A DNA stretch of 64,000 bases, taken from NCBI GenBank assembly GCA_027593175.1, contig JAQCJI010000002.1, positions 1-64,000 of the forward strand, given 5' to 3'. This stretch comes from Bacteroidota bacterium. Lineage in GTDB: Bacteria; Bacteroidota; Bacteroidia; Cytophagales; Cyclobacteriaceae. The number at the start of each line of letters is the position of its first letter. Position 1 is the first letter of the stretch. Below, one piece after another: positions 26,823 through 36,488 of the stretch. The translations under genes and the position numbers were made by a program. The notes beneath the pieces were generated by a model, which was not told the origin of the DNA, did no database searches, and saw only the letters and a list, made by a program, of their open reading frames with translations.

Positions 26823-27311
26823 ATGTACCAACCTTTTGACCAATTACCAGACTCTTCCCGTATTTGGCTCTATGCTTCTACACGCAGATTTTCAGCTGCC
26901 GATCAGGAGGTGATCCAAAAAGAAATGCAAGATTTTTGTGCTGGATGGGCCACTCATGGAAAGGAGATGCCCAGTTCTTTTGAAATTTTACACAACCAGC
27001 TTCTGGTTTTGGCCGTAGATGAAAGTCAGCTTGGAGCCTCAGGATGCTCTATTGACTCTTCAGTCCGTGCACTTCAAGCCTTAGAACAGATGCTGGATTT
27101 GGATTTGGTCAACCAAGGGAAAGTTACTTTTAAAAACGAGGAAGGAGTCCTTCGGGTAGTTTCTTCACTGGGTCTGAAGTCCAAAATTTCACTTGGAGAA
27201 ATTACCCCAGATCTCGACGTGATGCAGCCCTCATTACAGATAAAAGCCGATCTAAAAAGCCTTTGGCAGCCGTTACGAAAAAGCTGGCTATCCAACTATT
27301 TTCCAAATTAA
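26823..27311 (+). CDS. Conserved Bacteroidota protein of unknown function
   Basis: A 162-residue soluble protein beginning MYQPFDQLPDSSRIWLYASTRRF. No signal peptide or membrane segment is visible, and no catalytic motif. Homologs in Bacteroidota are often labelled ABC transporter ATPase, but there is no Walker A or signature motif here, so that label looks wrong. The ATG at 26823 is chosen over the track start at 26784, which adds an unlikely cysteine-containing leader. It follows the Fe-S pair by 76 nt and precedes the PorE-like gene by 36 nt, so it may be in one transcript with them. Confidence 0.75.
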   Translation: MYQPFDQLPDSSRIWLYASTRRFSAADQEVIQKEMQDFCAGWATHGKEMPSSFEILHNQLLVLAVDESQLGASGCSIDSSVRALQALEQMLDLDLVNQGKVTFKNEEGVLRVVSSLGLKSKISLGEITPDLDVMQPSLQIKADLKSLWQPLRKSWLSNYFPN

Positions 27312-27347
27312 TTATCATATTCACTCCTAGACTACAGCTGCTGTCCA

Positions 27348-29282
27348 ATGAAACCGATTTTTTTTTACCTAGCTCTTTGCCTATTCCTTTTTTTAGGAGC
27401 CTGCAAAAGCCTTTTTGAAAAGGGGGATGAACAGTTTCTTTCCGGTCAATATCAGTATGCAATTGGCACCTTCAATCAGATCTTAGCCAAAGACAGCAGC
27501 AACCTAAAAGCGAGGCAGGTGCTGGCTGAGAGTTATCGGCTGTCCAATCGCATTGAAGCATCAACCCCTCATTACCAGGCCCTGGTAGCCGTAGAACCCA
27601 CCTTTGCCTCCTATTTTCACCTTGGCCAAAGCCTAAAAGCCAATCAGCAAATTGAGGCGGCAAAGCAGGCTTGGGAGGAAGCGGCCTCACTCACTTCTGA
27701 TCAGGGTCTTCTTGCCCGTGTGAAGCAAGAGCTTGGTTCCCTAGCTTTGGTTTCTGATCTTGCAGACTATTTTTCCAATTACCAATTGGTCAACTACCGA
27801 GAGTTGAACACGGCTGGGGCAGATTATGCCCCCCTGATTAGTGAAGACTTTCTTTATTTCACTTCAGGAAGGGCTTCTTCCAACCTTTATTCAGCAACGG
27901 GCACTCCTTATCACCAGCTTTTTCGCACCCGTGCTGAGGGATTAAAAGTGGATGCAGGGGGGATTCAGCTCTTGCCAGAATTTCAAAACGAAGAAGGACT
28001 CAACCAGGCTGCTTTGGCTATAAGTCCCGATGGGAATACCTTGATCTACGCAAGGGGAAATTCTACCTCATTCAAAGATTATCCCGAAACTACCCTATTT
28101 GTCTCCTACTTCCGCGGGGCTGGGTTTACACAGCCTATTTGGATGCCCGTTAATGAGGACGAAACCTGGTGGAACTCTACCCCAGCTTTTAGTGCAGATG
28201 GTTCCGAACTTTACTTTGCCTCTACTAGACCTGGAGGCTATGGAGGGGTCGACTTGTACAAAGCATCCAAGTTAGCTAATGGGGACTTTGGCAATGCTTT
28301 GAATTTGGGTCCTACTGTTAACACCGCGGGGAATGAGTTATTTCCTCGTCCTACGAAAGATGGTAAATTTTTCTTTGCTTCAGATTCACACCCAGGATTT
28401 GGAAAATTAGACCTTTTTGTAGCAGAAAAAAATCAAGAGGGGGTGCAAGTGGTCACTAATCTAGGCCCTACTTTTAATAGTAAGGGGGATGATTTTGGAA
28501 TTTTCTTCACTGACTATCCCAAAGTGGGGTTCATCTCGTCCAACCGTGAGGGAGGCAAAGGCGATGACGATATTTACTTTTTTGAGGACAAGACGCCCAA
28601 ACCAAAAATTATCAATGTACTGCTCAACGTCTACACCAAGGAAGTCAAAGCGGATGGCAAGGAACTGATTTTGCCTCAAACACGAGTGGTGTTGTATGGT
28701 GAGGATAAGCGACAGCTCGGAGGGGATCTCTCCAATGCTCAAGGAAGAGTCCGGTTTACACTTTCTCCGGAAAATGATTACAGCATCATTGCCTCACGAA
28801 GCGGTTATTTCTCTAAATCTTTTGGCTACACTACCAAGGGAAGGACTCCAGATCCTGCTACCTTGATTCAAGAGGTAACGAATATTACTCTGGATACAAC
28901 AGTGATTTTGGATCAGTTGATTCTTGAAAAGTCGATTGTCCTTGATAATATTTATTACGATTTGGCCAAGGCAGATATTCGTTCTGATGCCACCTTGGAA
29001 TTGGATAAATTATTGAAAATTTTAAAGGATAATCCAACTATACGAATTGAGTTGAGCTCTCACACGGACTCCAGATCAGGGGATGCCTACAACTTAACTC
29101 TTTCTCAGCGCAGGGCCCAATCGGCGGTGGACTACCTTGTTTCTCAGGGAATTTTAGCAGACCGACTGGTCGCCAAGGGTTATGGTGAAACTCAGCTTCT
29201 AATCAAAAATGCCCAAACGGAAGAAGAGCACCAAACCAACCGGCGTACGGAATTTAAGGTGATTGAGATTAAAGGGAACTAG
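27348..29282 (+). CDS. PorE-like lipoprotein: TPR, PD40 propeller, OmpA domain
   Basis: A 644-residue lipoprotein (lipobox Cys19, LFLGACKSL). TPR helices span about 22-130, a WD40/PD40 beta-propeller about 140-415 (repeats such as ALAISPDGNTLIYA and FSADGSELYFASTRPGGYGG), a carboxypeptidase-regulatory-like domain about 420-510 and a peptidoglycan-binding OmpA domain at the end (DSRSGDAYNLTLSQRRAQ). This order and length match PorE of the type IX secretion system, which links the machinery to peptidoglycan. Similar proteins occur as T9SS-independent paralogs, so the specific assignment is moderate. Confidence 0.88.
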   Translation: MKPIFFYLALCLFLFLGACKSLFEKGDEQFLSGQYQYAIGTFNQILAKDSSNLKARQVLAESYRLSNRIEASTPHYQALVAVEPTFASYFHLGQSLKANQQIEAAKQAWEEAASLTSDQGLLARVKQELGSLALVSDLADYFSNYQLVNYRELNTAGADYAPLISEDFLYFTSGRASSNLYSATGTPYHQLFRTRAEGLKVDAGGIQLLPEFQNEEGLNQAALAISPDGNTLIYARGNSTSFKDYPETTLFVSYFRGAGFTQPIWMPVNEDETWWNSTPAFSADGSELYFASTRPGGYGGVDLYKASKLANGDFGNALNLGPTVNTAGNELFPRPTKDGKFFFASDSHPGFGKLDLFVAEKNQEGVQVVTNLGPTFNSKGDDFGIFFTDYPKVGFISSNREGGKGDDDIYFFEDKTPKPKIINVLLNVYTKEVKADGKELILPQTRVVLYGEDKRQLGGDLSNAQGRVRFTLSPENDYSIIASRSGYFSKSFGYTTKGRTPDPATLIQEVTNITLDTTVILDQLILEKSIVLDNIYYDLAKADIRSDATLELDKLLKILKDNPTIRIELSSHTDSRSGDAYNLTLSQRRAQSAVDYLVSQGILADRLVAKGYGETQLLIKNAQTEEEHQTNRRTEFKVIEIKGN

Positions 29283-29319
29283 CTTTAGTTTTAGCTTGGG
29301 GAATAATCTTTTTGCTACT

Positions 29320-32262
29320 TTATTGCTTGATAGCCTCATAAATAAGGTCATGAATCTGAGTACGAATACCCAAATCTATTAAGGCATTGTTTTCGGCTTT
29401 TGGGTAAACGCGATTGGAGAGGAAAATGTAAATCAGTTGATTTTCTGGATCTGCCCACATACAAGTCCCTGTAAAACCCGTATGGCCAAAGGTGCTTTTT
29501 GGGGCTAGTTTTCCTGCAGGACCTCCTTTTCCTTTTTCAGGATCTGGCTTGTCCCAGCCCCAGCCTCTCCTACTTTGTGTGGATTGACGTTTGGTGAAGG
29601 CCTCTACCGTTTCAGGTTTCATCAGAGTTATGTCCCCGTAGCTCCCTTTATTCAGGAGCAGTTGAAGGATTACGGCGAGGTCCTGTGCAGTACCAAATAA
29701 TCCAGCGTGACCCGCTACCCCTCCGTACATGGCAGCACCAGGATCGTGCACATAGCCTTGGATTTGTCTTCCCCGAAAGGTTAAATCCTTCTCTGTAGGT
29801 GCAATTCGGGAAAGCGGCATTTTTTCAAATGGTTTAAAGGTTAGGCTTTGCAATCCAAGAGGAGCATAAAAATTTTGATCTACAAATCCATCTAAGGGTT
29901 GATTTACAATTCGTTCGATCACTTCTTGCATAAAATACATCGTCAAGTCCGAGTAGACATAGCCGTGTGGCTTGGGCAAAAGCTCGGAGTTTACCGTCCA
30001 TTTCCAGAGGCTATCGCGGAGACTATTTTTGGCAAACATTTCATTGGAAACTGGCAGCGTAAACTCTTGGCTAATGGAATCTTTGTAGTAGGAAGGATTC
30101 CATTTTCCTGAACTTAATGTTTTGGTGTAGTGTGGAATAAAAGCCTTTAAACCGGCTTCATGTACTAGGAGGTTTTTCAAGAGGATGCCGCCTTTAGTTG
30201 TGTTTTTCAATTCAGGAAGGTAGTGTTCCAGTGGTTTTGTTAGGTCTAGTTCTCCACGGCTATGCAAAAACATTGCGGCAAGTGTAGTAGCTGCAACCTT
30301 GGTGATAGAGGCTAGGTCATAGACAGTTTCTGTGGTTACCGGAGCAGATTTCTCATAATCTAAGTGTCCATAAGATCGGTCAAAAATGATCTTTCCATCT
30401 TTCACTACACATACTCGACCTCCAGGAGCTGCTTTTGATTCGATCATTTGGGTAACTACTGCATCTATTTTGTCAAGCTTTTTTCCATCCATCCCCACAC
30501 TTTCTGGGCTACCATAGGCCAAGCGGTTTTGGGAATTTAATAGTCCTCCTACGCCTTGAGTGAATTGTTCACTTACCGTGACTGGCAAGATACCTTTTGC
30601 GGGCCTCGCACCAAATAAAATTTGAGGAACTAGCCTTTGAGTGAAGGGTGAGTTTTCATAAGCAAAGACGACATGATCTAGCCCTTCTAGGTACTTGGCC
30701 GAATAGGCATTGCCAAATAGTACCGCCACAACTTTCTGTCTTTTTTCTAAAGCATGAATCAGCTCGATATCTCCAGGAGCGACGCCAAATCCCCGTTGGG
30801 GACTATTAGTGATTCCCATCAATCCTACCACAAGGATATCATAGTCTTCCAGTTGCTTCATCAGGTTATAGTGTGCCGAATTTCCAGAGGCCTTAGCAAT
30901 CTGGAAGTGGTCCACCTTTGTATAGCGGTTGAGGTAGCTACTGAAAGTATCGCCTGGGTCGCCAATACTTAGGCTGGCGATTTTTTTCTGGTCTAACTGG
31001 CCTAGGGGAAGTAAATCTTCTTTATTTGAGGCTACGGTGATGGCTTCACTGTAGAGTTTTTCGATGACCTCTGAGGTAGCTGTAGTGGTAAGGCGATCTG
31101 TAATTTTGTAGGTGTCTATGGGGGTATAAGTATGCAATCCTGCCCAATACTTTGCTTTCAAGACTTTTTTTACCCGCCTATCAATCTCATGTTCGCTGAT
31201 CTGGCCCTGAGCTACAGTTTTTAGAATAAGTGCTTTGGCTTTGGAAACATCCTCCGAATGTAATAGGATATCATTACCAGCAAGTAGTGCTTGCAATTCT
31301 ACTTCCCCTGGTTTGCTTAGATTGGCCACACTCTCCATGTTTAAGGCATCGGTAAAAATTAAACCCTGGAAATTCATCTGCTGCTGTAGTAGATCGGTGA
31401 CAATGGGTTTGGATAAGCTAGTTGAAATGGGCGAACCTTGGTTGAGGCTAGGGACATTTAGGTGGGCTACCATGACAGACATCAAATTTTCTTTAAAAAG
31501 TTCTTGGTAGGGGTATAGGTCCACCTCCCAGATTCTTTTTTCGGCATGGGGGATCAAGGGTAGTGTAAAATGGCTGTCTGCTTCTGTGTCTCCATGTCCT
31601 GGAAAATGCTTCGCATTGGCAAGCACTCCATTTTCCTGAAGTCCTTTCATATAGGCAATAGCTTGTTTTGTTACTCGAACCTTGTCCTCACCAAAAGCTC
31701 GATAACCGATCACTGGATTTTCAGGATTGGAGTTGACGTCCACTACAGGGGCAAAATTGACATGTATACCCAATAGCTTAAACTGGCGTGCAATTTCAGC
31801 TCCCATTTCCTGGACCAAGCTAGGATCTGAGATAGCTCCTAGTGTCATGGCTTTGGGGAAATTGAGTGTTGAATCCAGGCGCATCCCTATCCCCCACTCG
31901 GCATCCATAGCAATCATTAAGGGAGTTTTTGCCTTTGCCTGGTAGTAGTTGGTCAAGCGAGCTTGCCGGTTAGGCCCTCCTTGAAAAAATATCAGTCCTC
32001 CTAAATTTTCTTTTTGAATCAATGCACTAATTTCATCCACGTGTCTTTGGTCCTTATTGGAGTAGGCTGCCACCATAAACAACTGTCCTAGTCGCTCTTC
32101 AAAGGTGAGTGCATGAAAAACACTATCTACCCAAAGCTGTTGCAGGTCGATTTCTTTGCTTTCCAGTGAGTCCTTTGGAATAGCTGTATAGATATGCTTC
32201 TCAGGTAAAAACCCCGCTAGTAAAAATAGCCATAGAAGGTTGAGCAAATGCAGTGTTCTCAT
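29320..32262 (-). CDS. GH3 N-acetylglucosaminidase / beta-lactamase-fold fusion protein
   Basis: A 980-residue exported two-enzyme fusion. After a signal sequence, the GH3 domain (about 45-400) shows AKHFPGHGDTEADSH, the NagZ-type motif whose Asp-His pair serves as acid/base. A second GH3-associated domain follows to about 570. The C-terminal 400 residues are a class C beta-lactamase/DD-peptidase-like domain with SITK (SxxK), YSD in place of YxN, and HTG near the C-terminus. It would trim peptidoglycan muropeptides, with the second domain hydrolysing an ester or amide. The gene is monocistronic. Confidence 0.92.
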   Translation of the reverse strand: MRTLHLLNLLWLFLLAGFLPEKHIYTAIPKDSLESKEIDLQQLWVDSVFHALTFEERLGQLFMVAAYSNKDQRHVDEISALIQKENLGGLIFFQGGPNRQARLTNYYQAKAKTPLMIAMDAEWGIGMRLDSTLNFPKAMTLGAISDPSLVQEMGAEIARQFKLLGIHVNFAPVVDVNSNPENPVIGYRAFGEDKVRVTKQAIAYMKGLQENGVLANAKHFPGHGDTEADSHFTLPLIPHAEKRIWEVDLYPYQELFKENLMSVMVAHLNVPSLNQGSPISTSLSKPIVTDLLQQQMNFQGLIFTDALNMESVANLSKPGEVELQALLAGNDILLHSEDVSKAKALILKTVAQGQISEHEIDRRVKKVLKAKYWAGLHTYTPIDTYKITDRLTTTATSEVIEKLYSEAITVASNKEDLLPLGQLDQKKIASLSIGDPGDTFSSYLNRYTKVDHFQIAKASGNSAHYNLMKQLEDYDILVVGLMGITNSPQRGFGVAPGDIELIHALEKRQKVVAVLFGNAYSAKYLEGLDHVVFAYENSPFTQRLVPQILFGARPAKGILPVTVSEQFTQGVGGLLNSQNRLAYGSPESVGMDGKKLDKIDAVVTQMIESKAAPGGRVCVVKDGKIIFDRSYGHLDYEKSAPVTTETVYDLASITKVAATTLAAMFLHSRGELDLTKPLEHYLPELKNTTKGGILLKNLLVHEAGLKAFIPHYTKTLSSGKWNPSYYKDSISQEFTLPVSNEMFAKNSLRDSLWKWTVNSELLPKPHGYVYSDLTMYFMQEVIERIVNQPLDGFVDQNFYAPLGLQSLTFKPFEKMPLSRIAPTEKDLTFRGRQIQGYVHDPGAAMYGGVAGHAGLFGTAQDLAVILQLLLNKGSYGDITLMKPETVEAFTKRQSTQSRRGWGWDKPDPEKGKGGPAGKLAPKSTFGHTGFTGTCMWADPENQLIYIFLSNRVYPKAENNALIDLGIRTQIHDLIYEAIKQ

Positions 32263-32382
32263 TGAATAGAATACATTTAATTCTGTATTTTTACCTAAAT
32301 TTATTTGGTGATTTAGGGCTTTTTGTTTTGGCTTAAGTCTTTCACCTAGAATAACTCTTTGTAAAAAAGCCCAAAATTCAAG

Positions 32383-32398
32383 TTACAAAAGTTTGTAA
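32383..32398. promoter_or_regulatory. 16-bp palindrome in a divergent intergenic region
   Basis: TTACAAA-AG-TTTGTAA is a perfect inverted repeat between the divergent GH3 fusion gene and the mutL operon. The position suits an operator, but no regulator gene is adjacent. Confidence 0.35.
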
Positions 32399-32512
32399 AA
32401 CTTCTACTCGACTTTGGGATTTTCTGAGTAAGAAAAATCACCATCTACTCACTTAGTTCAATGTGGCAATGAAGAAATGCAATTTCTTTGTTTCGAAAAA
32501 CTCAATTCTACT

Positions 32513-32917
32513 ATGAAACTTCCTTCCATTTTCAAGACTTCTACCCATCAGAGATTTTCGATAAGCCCCAGGTATTACGACCCAATTAAGGAAGAGATAG
32601 CCGAGCGGACCGCAAGAATCAAAAGAGAACTCGAGGGGGAAGGCTTATTGCACCAAAAGGAGGGGGAATCTACCGAGCAGTGGAGGACGGCATTTAAAGG
32701 TTCTTTTTCTTCCTATCGGGGAATAAAAATGCGAAATACTTCCGTGTTCAACTCTACCGCAATGATCCGTACCTTACTTTTCCTTGGTATGGTGATTTCA
32801 GCATTTGGCTATATCTATATAGGTCCCCAGATATTCACTTACTTAAGCATGATCGGTATCGGAGGGGCAGGAATTTATTTTTTACTCAAACTGATGAAGA
32901 AAGGGAAAGATGCCTGA
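32513..32917 (+). CDS. Small membrane protein upstream of mutL
   Basis: A 134-residue protein with a basic N-terminal half (about 1-75) containing the RYYDPIKEEIAERTARIKREL amphipathic segment, then two hydrophobic helices near 85-125 (TLLFLGMVISAFGYIYIGP and LSMIGIGGAGIYFLLKLM). The ATG at 32513 is preferred to the track start at 32477. It overlaps mutL by 8 nt, so they are co-translated. Similar small proteins occur beside mutL in related genomes, but their function is unknown. Confidence 0.72.
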   Translation: MKLPSIFKTSTHQRFSISPRYYDPIKEEIAERTARIKRELEGEGLLHQKEGESTEQWRTAFKGSFSSYRGIKMRNTSVFNSTAMIRTLLFLGMVISAFGYIYIGPQIFTYLSMIGIGGAGIYFLLKLMKKGKDA

Positions 32918-34757
32918 TTTTATACAGCTCCTTCCCGATGCCATTGCCAATCAAATTGCTGCTGGCGAGGTAGTTCAACGCCCTGCCTCTGCCCTCAAGG
33001 AACTACTTGAAAATGCAGTTGACGCTGGGGCCACACAAGTTCAAGTAGTAGTCAAAGATGCAGGGAAGCAGCTGATTCAAGTGATTGACAACGGGAAAGG
33101 AATGTCCCCCACTGATGCACGAATGAGTTTTGAGCGGCATGCTACTTCCAAAATTCGAACGGCACAGGACCTGTTTGCCATTCGCACTTTTGGGTTTCGA
33201 GGCGAAGCCATGGCTTCTATTGCCGCTGTGGCGCAGGTCGAACTTAAAACGCGAACTCAGGAAGCTGAAGTTGGTTCCCTGATTCATATTGAAGGGTCCG
33301 AAGTTAAAAAGCAGGAGACTGTAGCGGTACCTGTGGGAACCTCAGTGGCCATGAAGAACTTGTTTTTTAATGTGCCTGCCCGAAGGAATTTCTTGAAGTC
33401 CAACCCAGTAGAAATGCGTCATATCGTTGATGAATTTCAACGCGTGGCCCTTTCCTACCCAGAAATTACCTTTTCCCTGTACCAGCAAGATTTGGAAACT
33501 TACAACTTACTACCTGGCAAACTTAGCCAGCGAATAGTGGGTGTTTTTGGGAAAGGAGTTCAAAATCAACTAGTTCCCTGTGAGGAAGAAACTCCTCATC
33601 TCAGCATAAAAGGGTATGTGGGCAAACCGGAATACGCAAAAAAAACGCGGGGAGAACAATTTTTCTTTGTCAACAATCGCTACATCAAAAGCAGCTACTT
33701 ACACCATGCAGTAAATACTGCCTATGAGGGGTTGATCCAAGCGGATCAGCACCCCTTCTATGTCTTGTTTTTAGAGATCGATCCCGCACAAATAGATATC
33801 AACGTCCATCCTAACAAGACAGAAATCAAGTTTGAAGACGAACGTACGGTATACGCTGTCATTCGTTCGGCTGTTAAACAAGCCTTAGGAGCCCATCAGG
33901 TCATGCCTGCACTAGATTTTAGTATGGATGTCAATTTTCAAGAAAATTGGACGACCAATCCCCAAGTATCTTTGGATGTAGACCGAGAATACAGCTACAA
34001 AACTTATAATACACCTGATTTTCAACGAGCCTCTGTATCGGGATGGGAACGACTCTTTGAAGGGGATTCCCCAGCATCCATCTCCCAAAAATCTCCTGGC
34101 TTTACAGATGAAGATCAAGAGCTACTTACTTTTCCAAGTAGAGCTTCAGCAGGTGCGGTTTCTTTGGCTTTGCAACAAGAAGCAGGAGAGGGAACTGGAA
34201 CGACCTTTCAAGTGGAGCGAAGCTATGTTGTGGCCCAAATGTCTACTGGACTCCTAATCCTAGACCAGCAACTGGCTCATGAGCGGATCCTGTACGAGCG
34301 CTACCTCAAGCAACTGCAAACGACCCAAGGAGCATCGCAACAATGCTTGTTTCCGACGTCCCTGACCCTGAATCCGGCAGACTTTGCTTTGGTGATGGAT
34401 ATGCTCCCTGAGCTAGCAAGCCTGGGCTTTCAAATCGATGAGTTTGGCAAAGACACGGTAGTCATCCGAGGGATGCCAGCAGAAACGCAGGTAAAAAATG
34501 AAAAGGAAGTCTTCGAAGGATTAATTGAACAGTATAAAAATTTTAAAAACGAGCTTTCCCTAGATAAAAAAGAAAATTTGGCCCGTTCTCTCTCCAAAAG
34601 GTCCTGCCTAAAGAAGGGGCAGAAGCTTGATGGGCAAGAGATGGAAACTTTAGTTGGGCAACTTTTTGCTTGTCCAAACCCAAATTATTCTCCTTCTGGA
34701 AATAAAACCTTCGTGAAATTGGATTTAACTAGCATTCACGCCTTCTTCGTAAAATAA
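32910..34757 (+). CDS. mutL: DNA mismatch repair protein MutL
   Basis: A 615-residue mismatch-repair ATPase. The N-terminal GHKL ATPase has ELLENAVDAGA, DNGKGM, FGFRGEA and the VPARRNFLK segment. A variable linker runs from about 340 to 430. The C-terminal dimerization domain carries QQLAHERILYE and ends in CPNPNYSPSGNKT, near which endonuclease-type MutL proteins have a C-P-H-G-R-P motif. The classic DQHAxxE motif is DQQLAHE here. It would nick DNA or couple MutS to downstream repair. Confidence 0.96.
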   Translation: MPDFIQLLPDAIANQIAAGEVVQRPASALKELLENAVDAGATQVQVVVKDAGKQLIQVIDNGKGMSPTDARMSFERHATSKIRTAQDLFAIRTFGFRGEAMASIAAVAQVELKTRTQEAEVGSLIHIEGSEVKKQETVAVPVGTSVAMKNLFFNVPARRNFLKSNPVEMRHIVDEFQRVALSYPEITFSLYQQDLETYNLLPGKLSQRIVGVFGKGVQNQLVPCEEETPHLSIKGYVGKPEYAKKTRGEQFFFVNNRYIKSSYLHHAVNTAYEGLIQADQHPFYVLFLEIDPAQIDINVHPNKTEIKFEDERTVYAVIRSAVKQALGAHQVMPALDFSMDVNFQENWTTNPQVSLDVDREYSYKTYNTPDFQRASVSGWERLFEGDSPASISQKSPGFTDEDQELLTFPSRASAGAVSLALQQEAGEGTGTTFQVERSYVVAQMSTGLLILDQQLAHERILYERYLKQLQTTQGASQQCLFPTSLTLNPADFALVMDMLPELASLGFQIDEFGKDTVVIRGMPAETQVKNEKEVFEGLIEQYKNFKNELSLDKKENLARSLSKRSCLKKGQKLDGQEMETLVGQLFACPNPNYSPSGNKTFVKLDLTSIHAFFVK

Positions 34758-34758
34758 T

Positions 34759-35550
34759 ATGTTTAGAAACATCACCCCGGTCGTTCAAAATCTATTGCTG
34801 ATTAATATCGCTGTCTTTTTGGTGGCCAATTTTGTTTTCACTCCCCTGAACCAATGGTTTGCCCTCTACAATATTCAGAGTTCCTACTTCAAACCCTTCC
34901 AATTTCTCTCCTACATGTTTATGCATGCCGACTTTTGGCATCTATTCAGTAATCTCTTCGGGCTGCTAATTTTTGGCCCACTGTTGGAGCAGTTTCTAGG
35001 CCCCAAAAAGCTATTTATTCTATGGATGGTCTCTGGAATGGGCGCAGGCGTGCTATACTCTGGCTATACGTTGGTGCAGTACCGAACGATGGAAGAGAAG
35101 GTATTGGCATTTGAGGCCAACCCAGATCCGGAGTACTTTAACCGCCTAGTTATCGAGAATCGGAGCTACTTCTCCCCTGAAGTGTTTGATTTTGTGGATC
35201 AGTACAGCAGAAATCCTGAAGACCCCATGAATATCGAACGCGCTGAGCAAACCTTGAAAACCATTTTGGAGCTGCATGTCAACCAACCGATGGTCGGTGC
35301 TTCAGGAGCGCTTTTCGGAATTTTGATTGCTTTTGGCATGCTTTTTCCGAATACCCAACTTTTTTTACTTTTCCCTCCCATACCCATTAAGGCGAAGTAT
35401 ATGGTGTTTTTCTATGGACTTTACACGGTTTACAATGTGCTGTTGACAAGCCCCACGGATAATGTGGCCCACTTTGCGCACCTAAGTGGCCTAGTGATCG
35501 GTGCGATTCTGGTTTACTTTTGGAAAAAAAATAGAAATAGCTTCTATTGA
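34759..35550 (+). CDS. Rhomboid family intramembrane serine protease (1)
   Basis: A 263-residue six-helix rhomboid protease. The catalytic Ser is in GASGALFGI near 185 and the catalytic His in HFAHLSGLVIG near 245. HADFWHLFSNLFGLLIFG is the conserved HxxxNxxx helix-2 region. A soluble insertion of about 70 residues between helices 3 and 4 (MEEKVLAFEANPDPEYF) is a special feature. It begins one base after the mutL stop and is followed by a second rhomboid, so all are co-transcribed. Confidence 0.92.
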   Translation: MFRNITPVVQNLLLINIAVFLVANFVFTPLNQWFALYNIQSSYFKPFQFLSYMFMHADFWHLFSNLFGLLIFGPLLEQFLGPKKLFILWMVSGMGAGVLYSGYTLVQYRTMEEKVLAFEANPDPEYFNRLVIENRSYFSPEVFDFVDQYSRNPEDPMNIERAEQTLKTILELHVNQPMVGASGALFGILIAFGMLFPNTQLFLLFPPIPIKAKYMVFFYGLYTVYNVLLTSPTDNVAHFAHLSGLVIGAILVYFWKKNRNSFY

Positions 35551-35551
35551 T

Positions 35552-36451
35552 ATGTATTCGAGCTTTTGGGACAATTTAAAAAATGCATTCAACCGGCATG
35601 ACAATAGCTTATACAAGCTAATGGCCATCAACTTGATTGCTTTTTTTGTGCTGTTGATTACACGCGTAGTGCTGACACTTAGCGGCTTTGAGGAACTCTA
35701 CAAGGAAGGGCTGAAGTGGATCATGATGCCCGCCTCCTTGTCTACTTTTGCCATGCAACCCTGGTCTCTATTCACCTATTTCTTTTTGCATGAAGGGCTT
35801 TTTCATATTTTGTTCAATCTCCTCTTCCTGTATTATTTTGGACTTCTCGTCCATCAATATTTAGGTAGTAGGAAACTTACCAACTTGTACGTGCTCGGCG
35901 GTGTGTTTGGAGCAGGATTTTATGTGTTGATGTACAACATTGCCCCCTACTTTTCAGGTGCAGTTGACACCTCATTTATGCTTGGAGCCAGCGCAGGAAT
36001 ATTTGCTGTGGTTGTAGGCGCTGCTACGCTTGCACCACAAACTACTTTTGTTCTTTTTCTCCTAGGTCCAGTCAAAATTGTTTACATCGCAGCATTTTAT
36101 GTCATCCTTTCCTTCGCCAACTCTATTGGTGAAAATGCTGGTGGAGAAATAGCACACTTGGGAGGGGCAATGCTTGGCTTTGGCTATATCTTCTTGTTGA
36201 GAAAAGGCTGGGACTTGGGCATTCCTATACAAAAAGTGGGACTATTTTTCGAAAACCTAGGCAGTAGACGCGCTCCGAAAGTAAGTTACAGAAGGGCTTA
36301 CTCCACCAAATCAACAGGTTCGAAGCCGGTGAACAAGGAGACACTCACCCAAGAGGAAGTGGATAAAATTCTAGATAAAATTGCCGATAAGGGGTACGAG
36401 GGGCTGACGAAGGAGGAAAAAAGAAAACTTTTTGAATACAGTAAAAAGTAA
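35552..36451 (+). CDS. Rhomboid family intramembrane serine protease (2)
   Basis: A 299-residue rhomboid starting at ATG 35552 (MYSSFWDNL), one base after the first rhomboid stop; the track start at 35501 overlaps that gene and is rejected. Catalytic Ser is in LGASAGIFAV and His in EIAHLGGAMLGF. The HxxxN helix (HEGLFHILFNLLFLYYFG) is clear. A cytoplasmic tail of about 80 basic and charged residues ends the protein (LTQEEVDKILDKI). It is paralogous to the first rhomboid and may have a different substrate. Confidence 0.92.
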   Translation: MYSSFWDNLKNAFNRHDNSLYKLMAINLIAFFVLLITRVVLTLSGFEELYKEGLKWIMMPASLSTFAMQPWSLFTYFFLHEGLFHILFNLLFLYYFGLLVHQYLGSRKLTNLYVLGGVFGAGFYVLMYNIAPYFSGAVDTSFMLGASAGIFAVVVGAATLAPQTTFVLFLLGPVKIVYIAAFYVILSFANSIGENAGGEIAHLGGAMLGFGYIFLLRKGWDLGIPIQKVGLFFENLGSRRAPKVSYRRAYSTKSTGSKPVNKETLTQEEVDKILDKIADKGYEGLTKEEKRKLFEYSKK

Positions 36452-36488
36452 ATTCCCTAGAATCCGGATTTTCAATTTTTAGGGGTCC

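Noticed and set aside
26823-27311. ABC transporter ATPase label for this small protein
   Set aside because: No Walker A, Walker B or LSGGQ motif is present.
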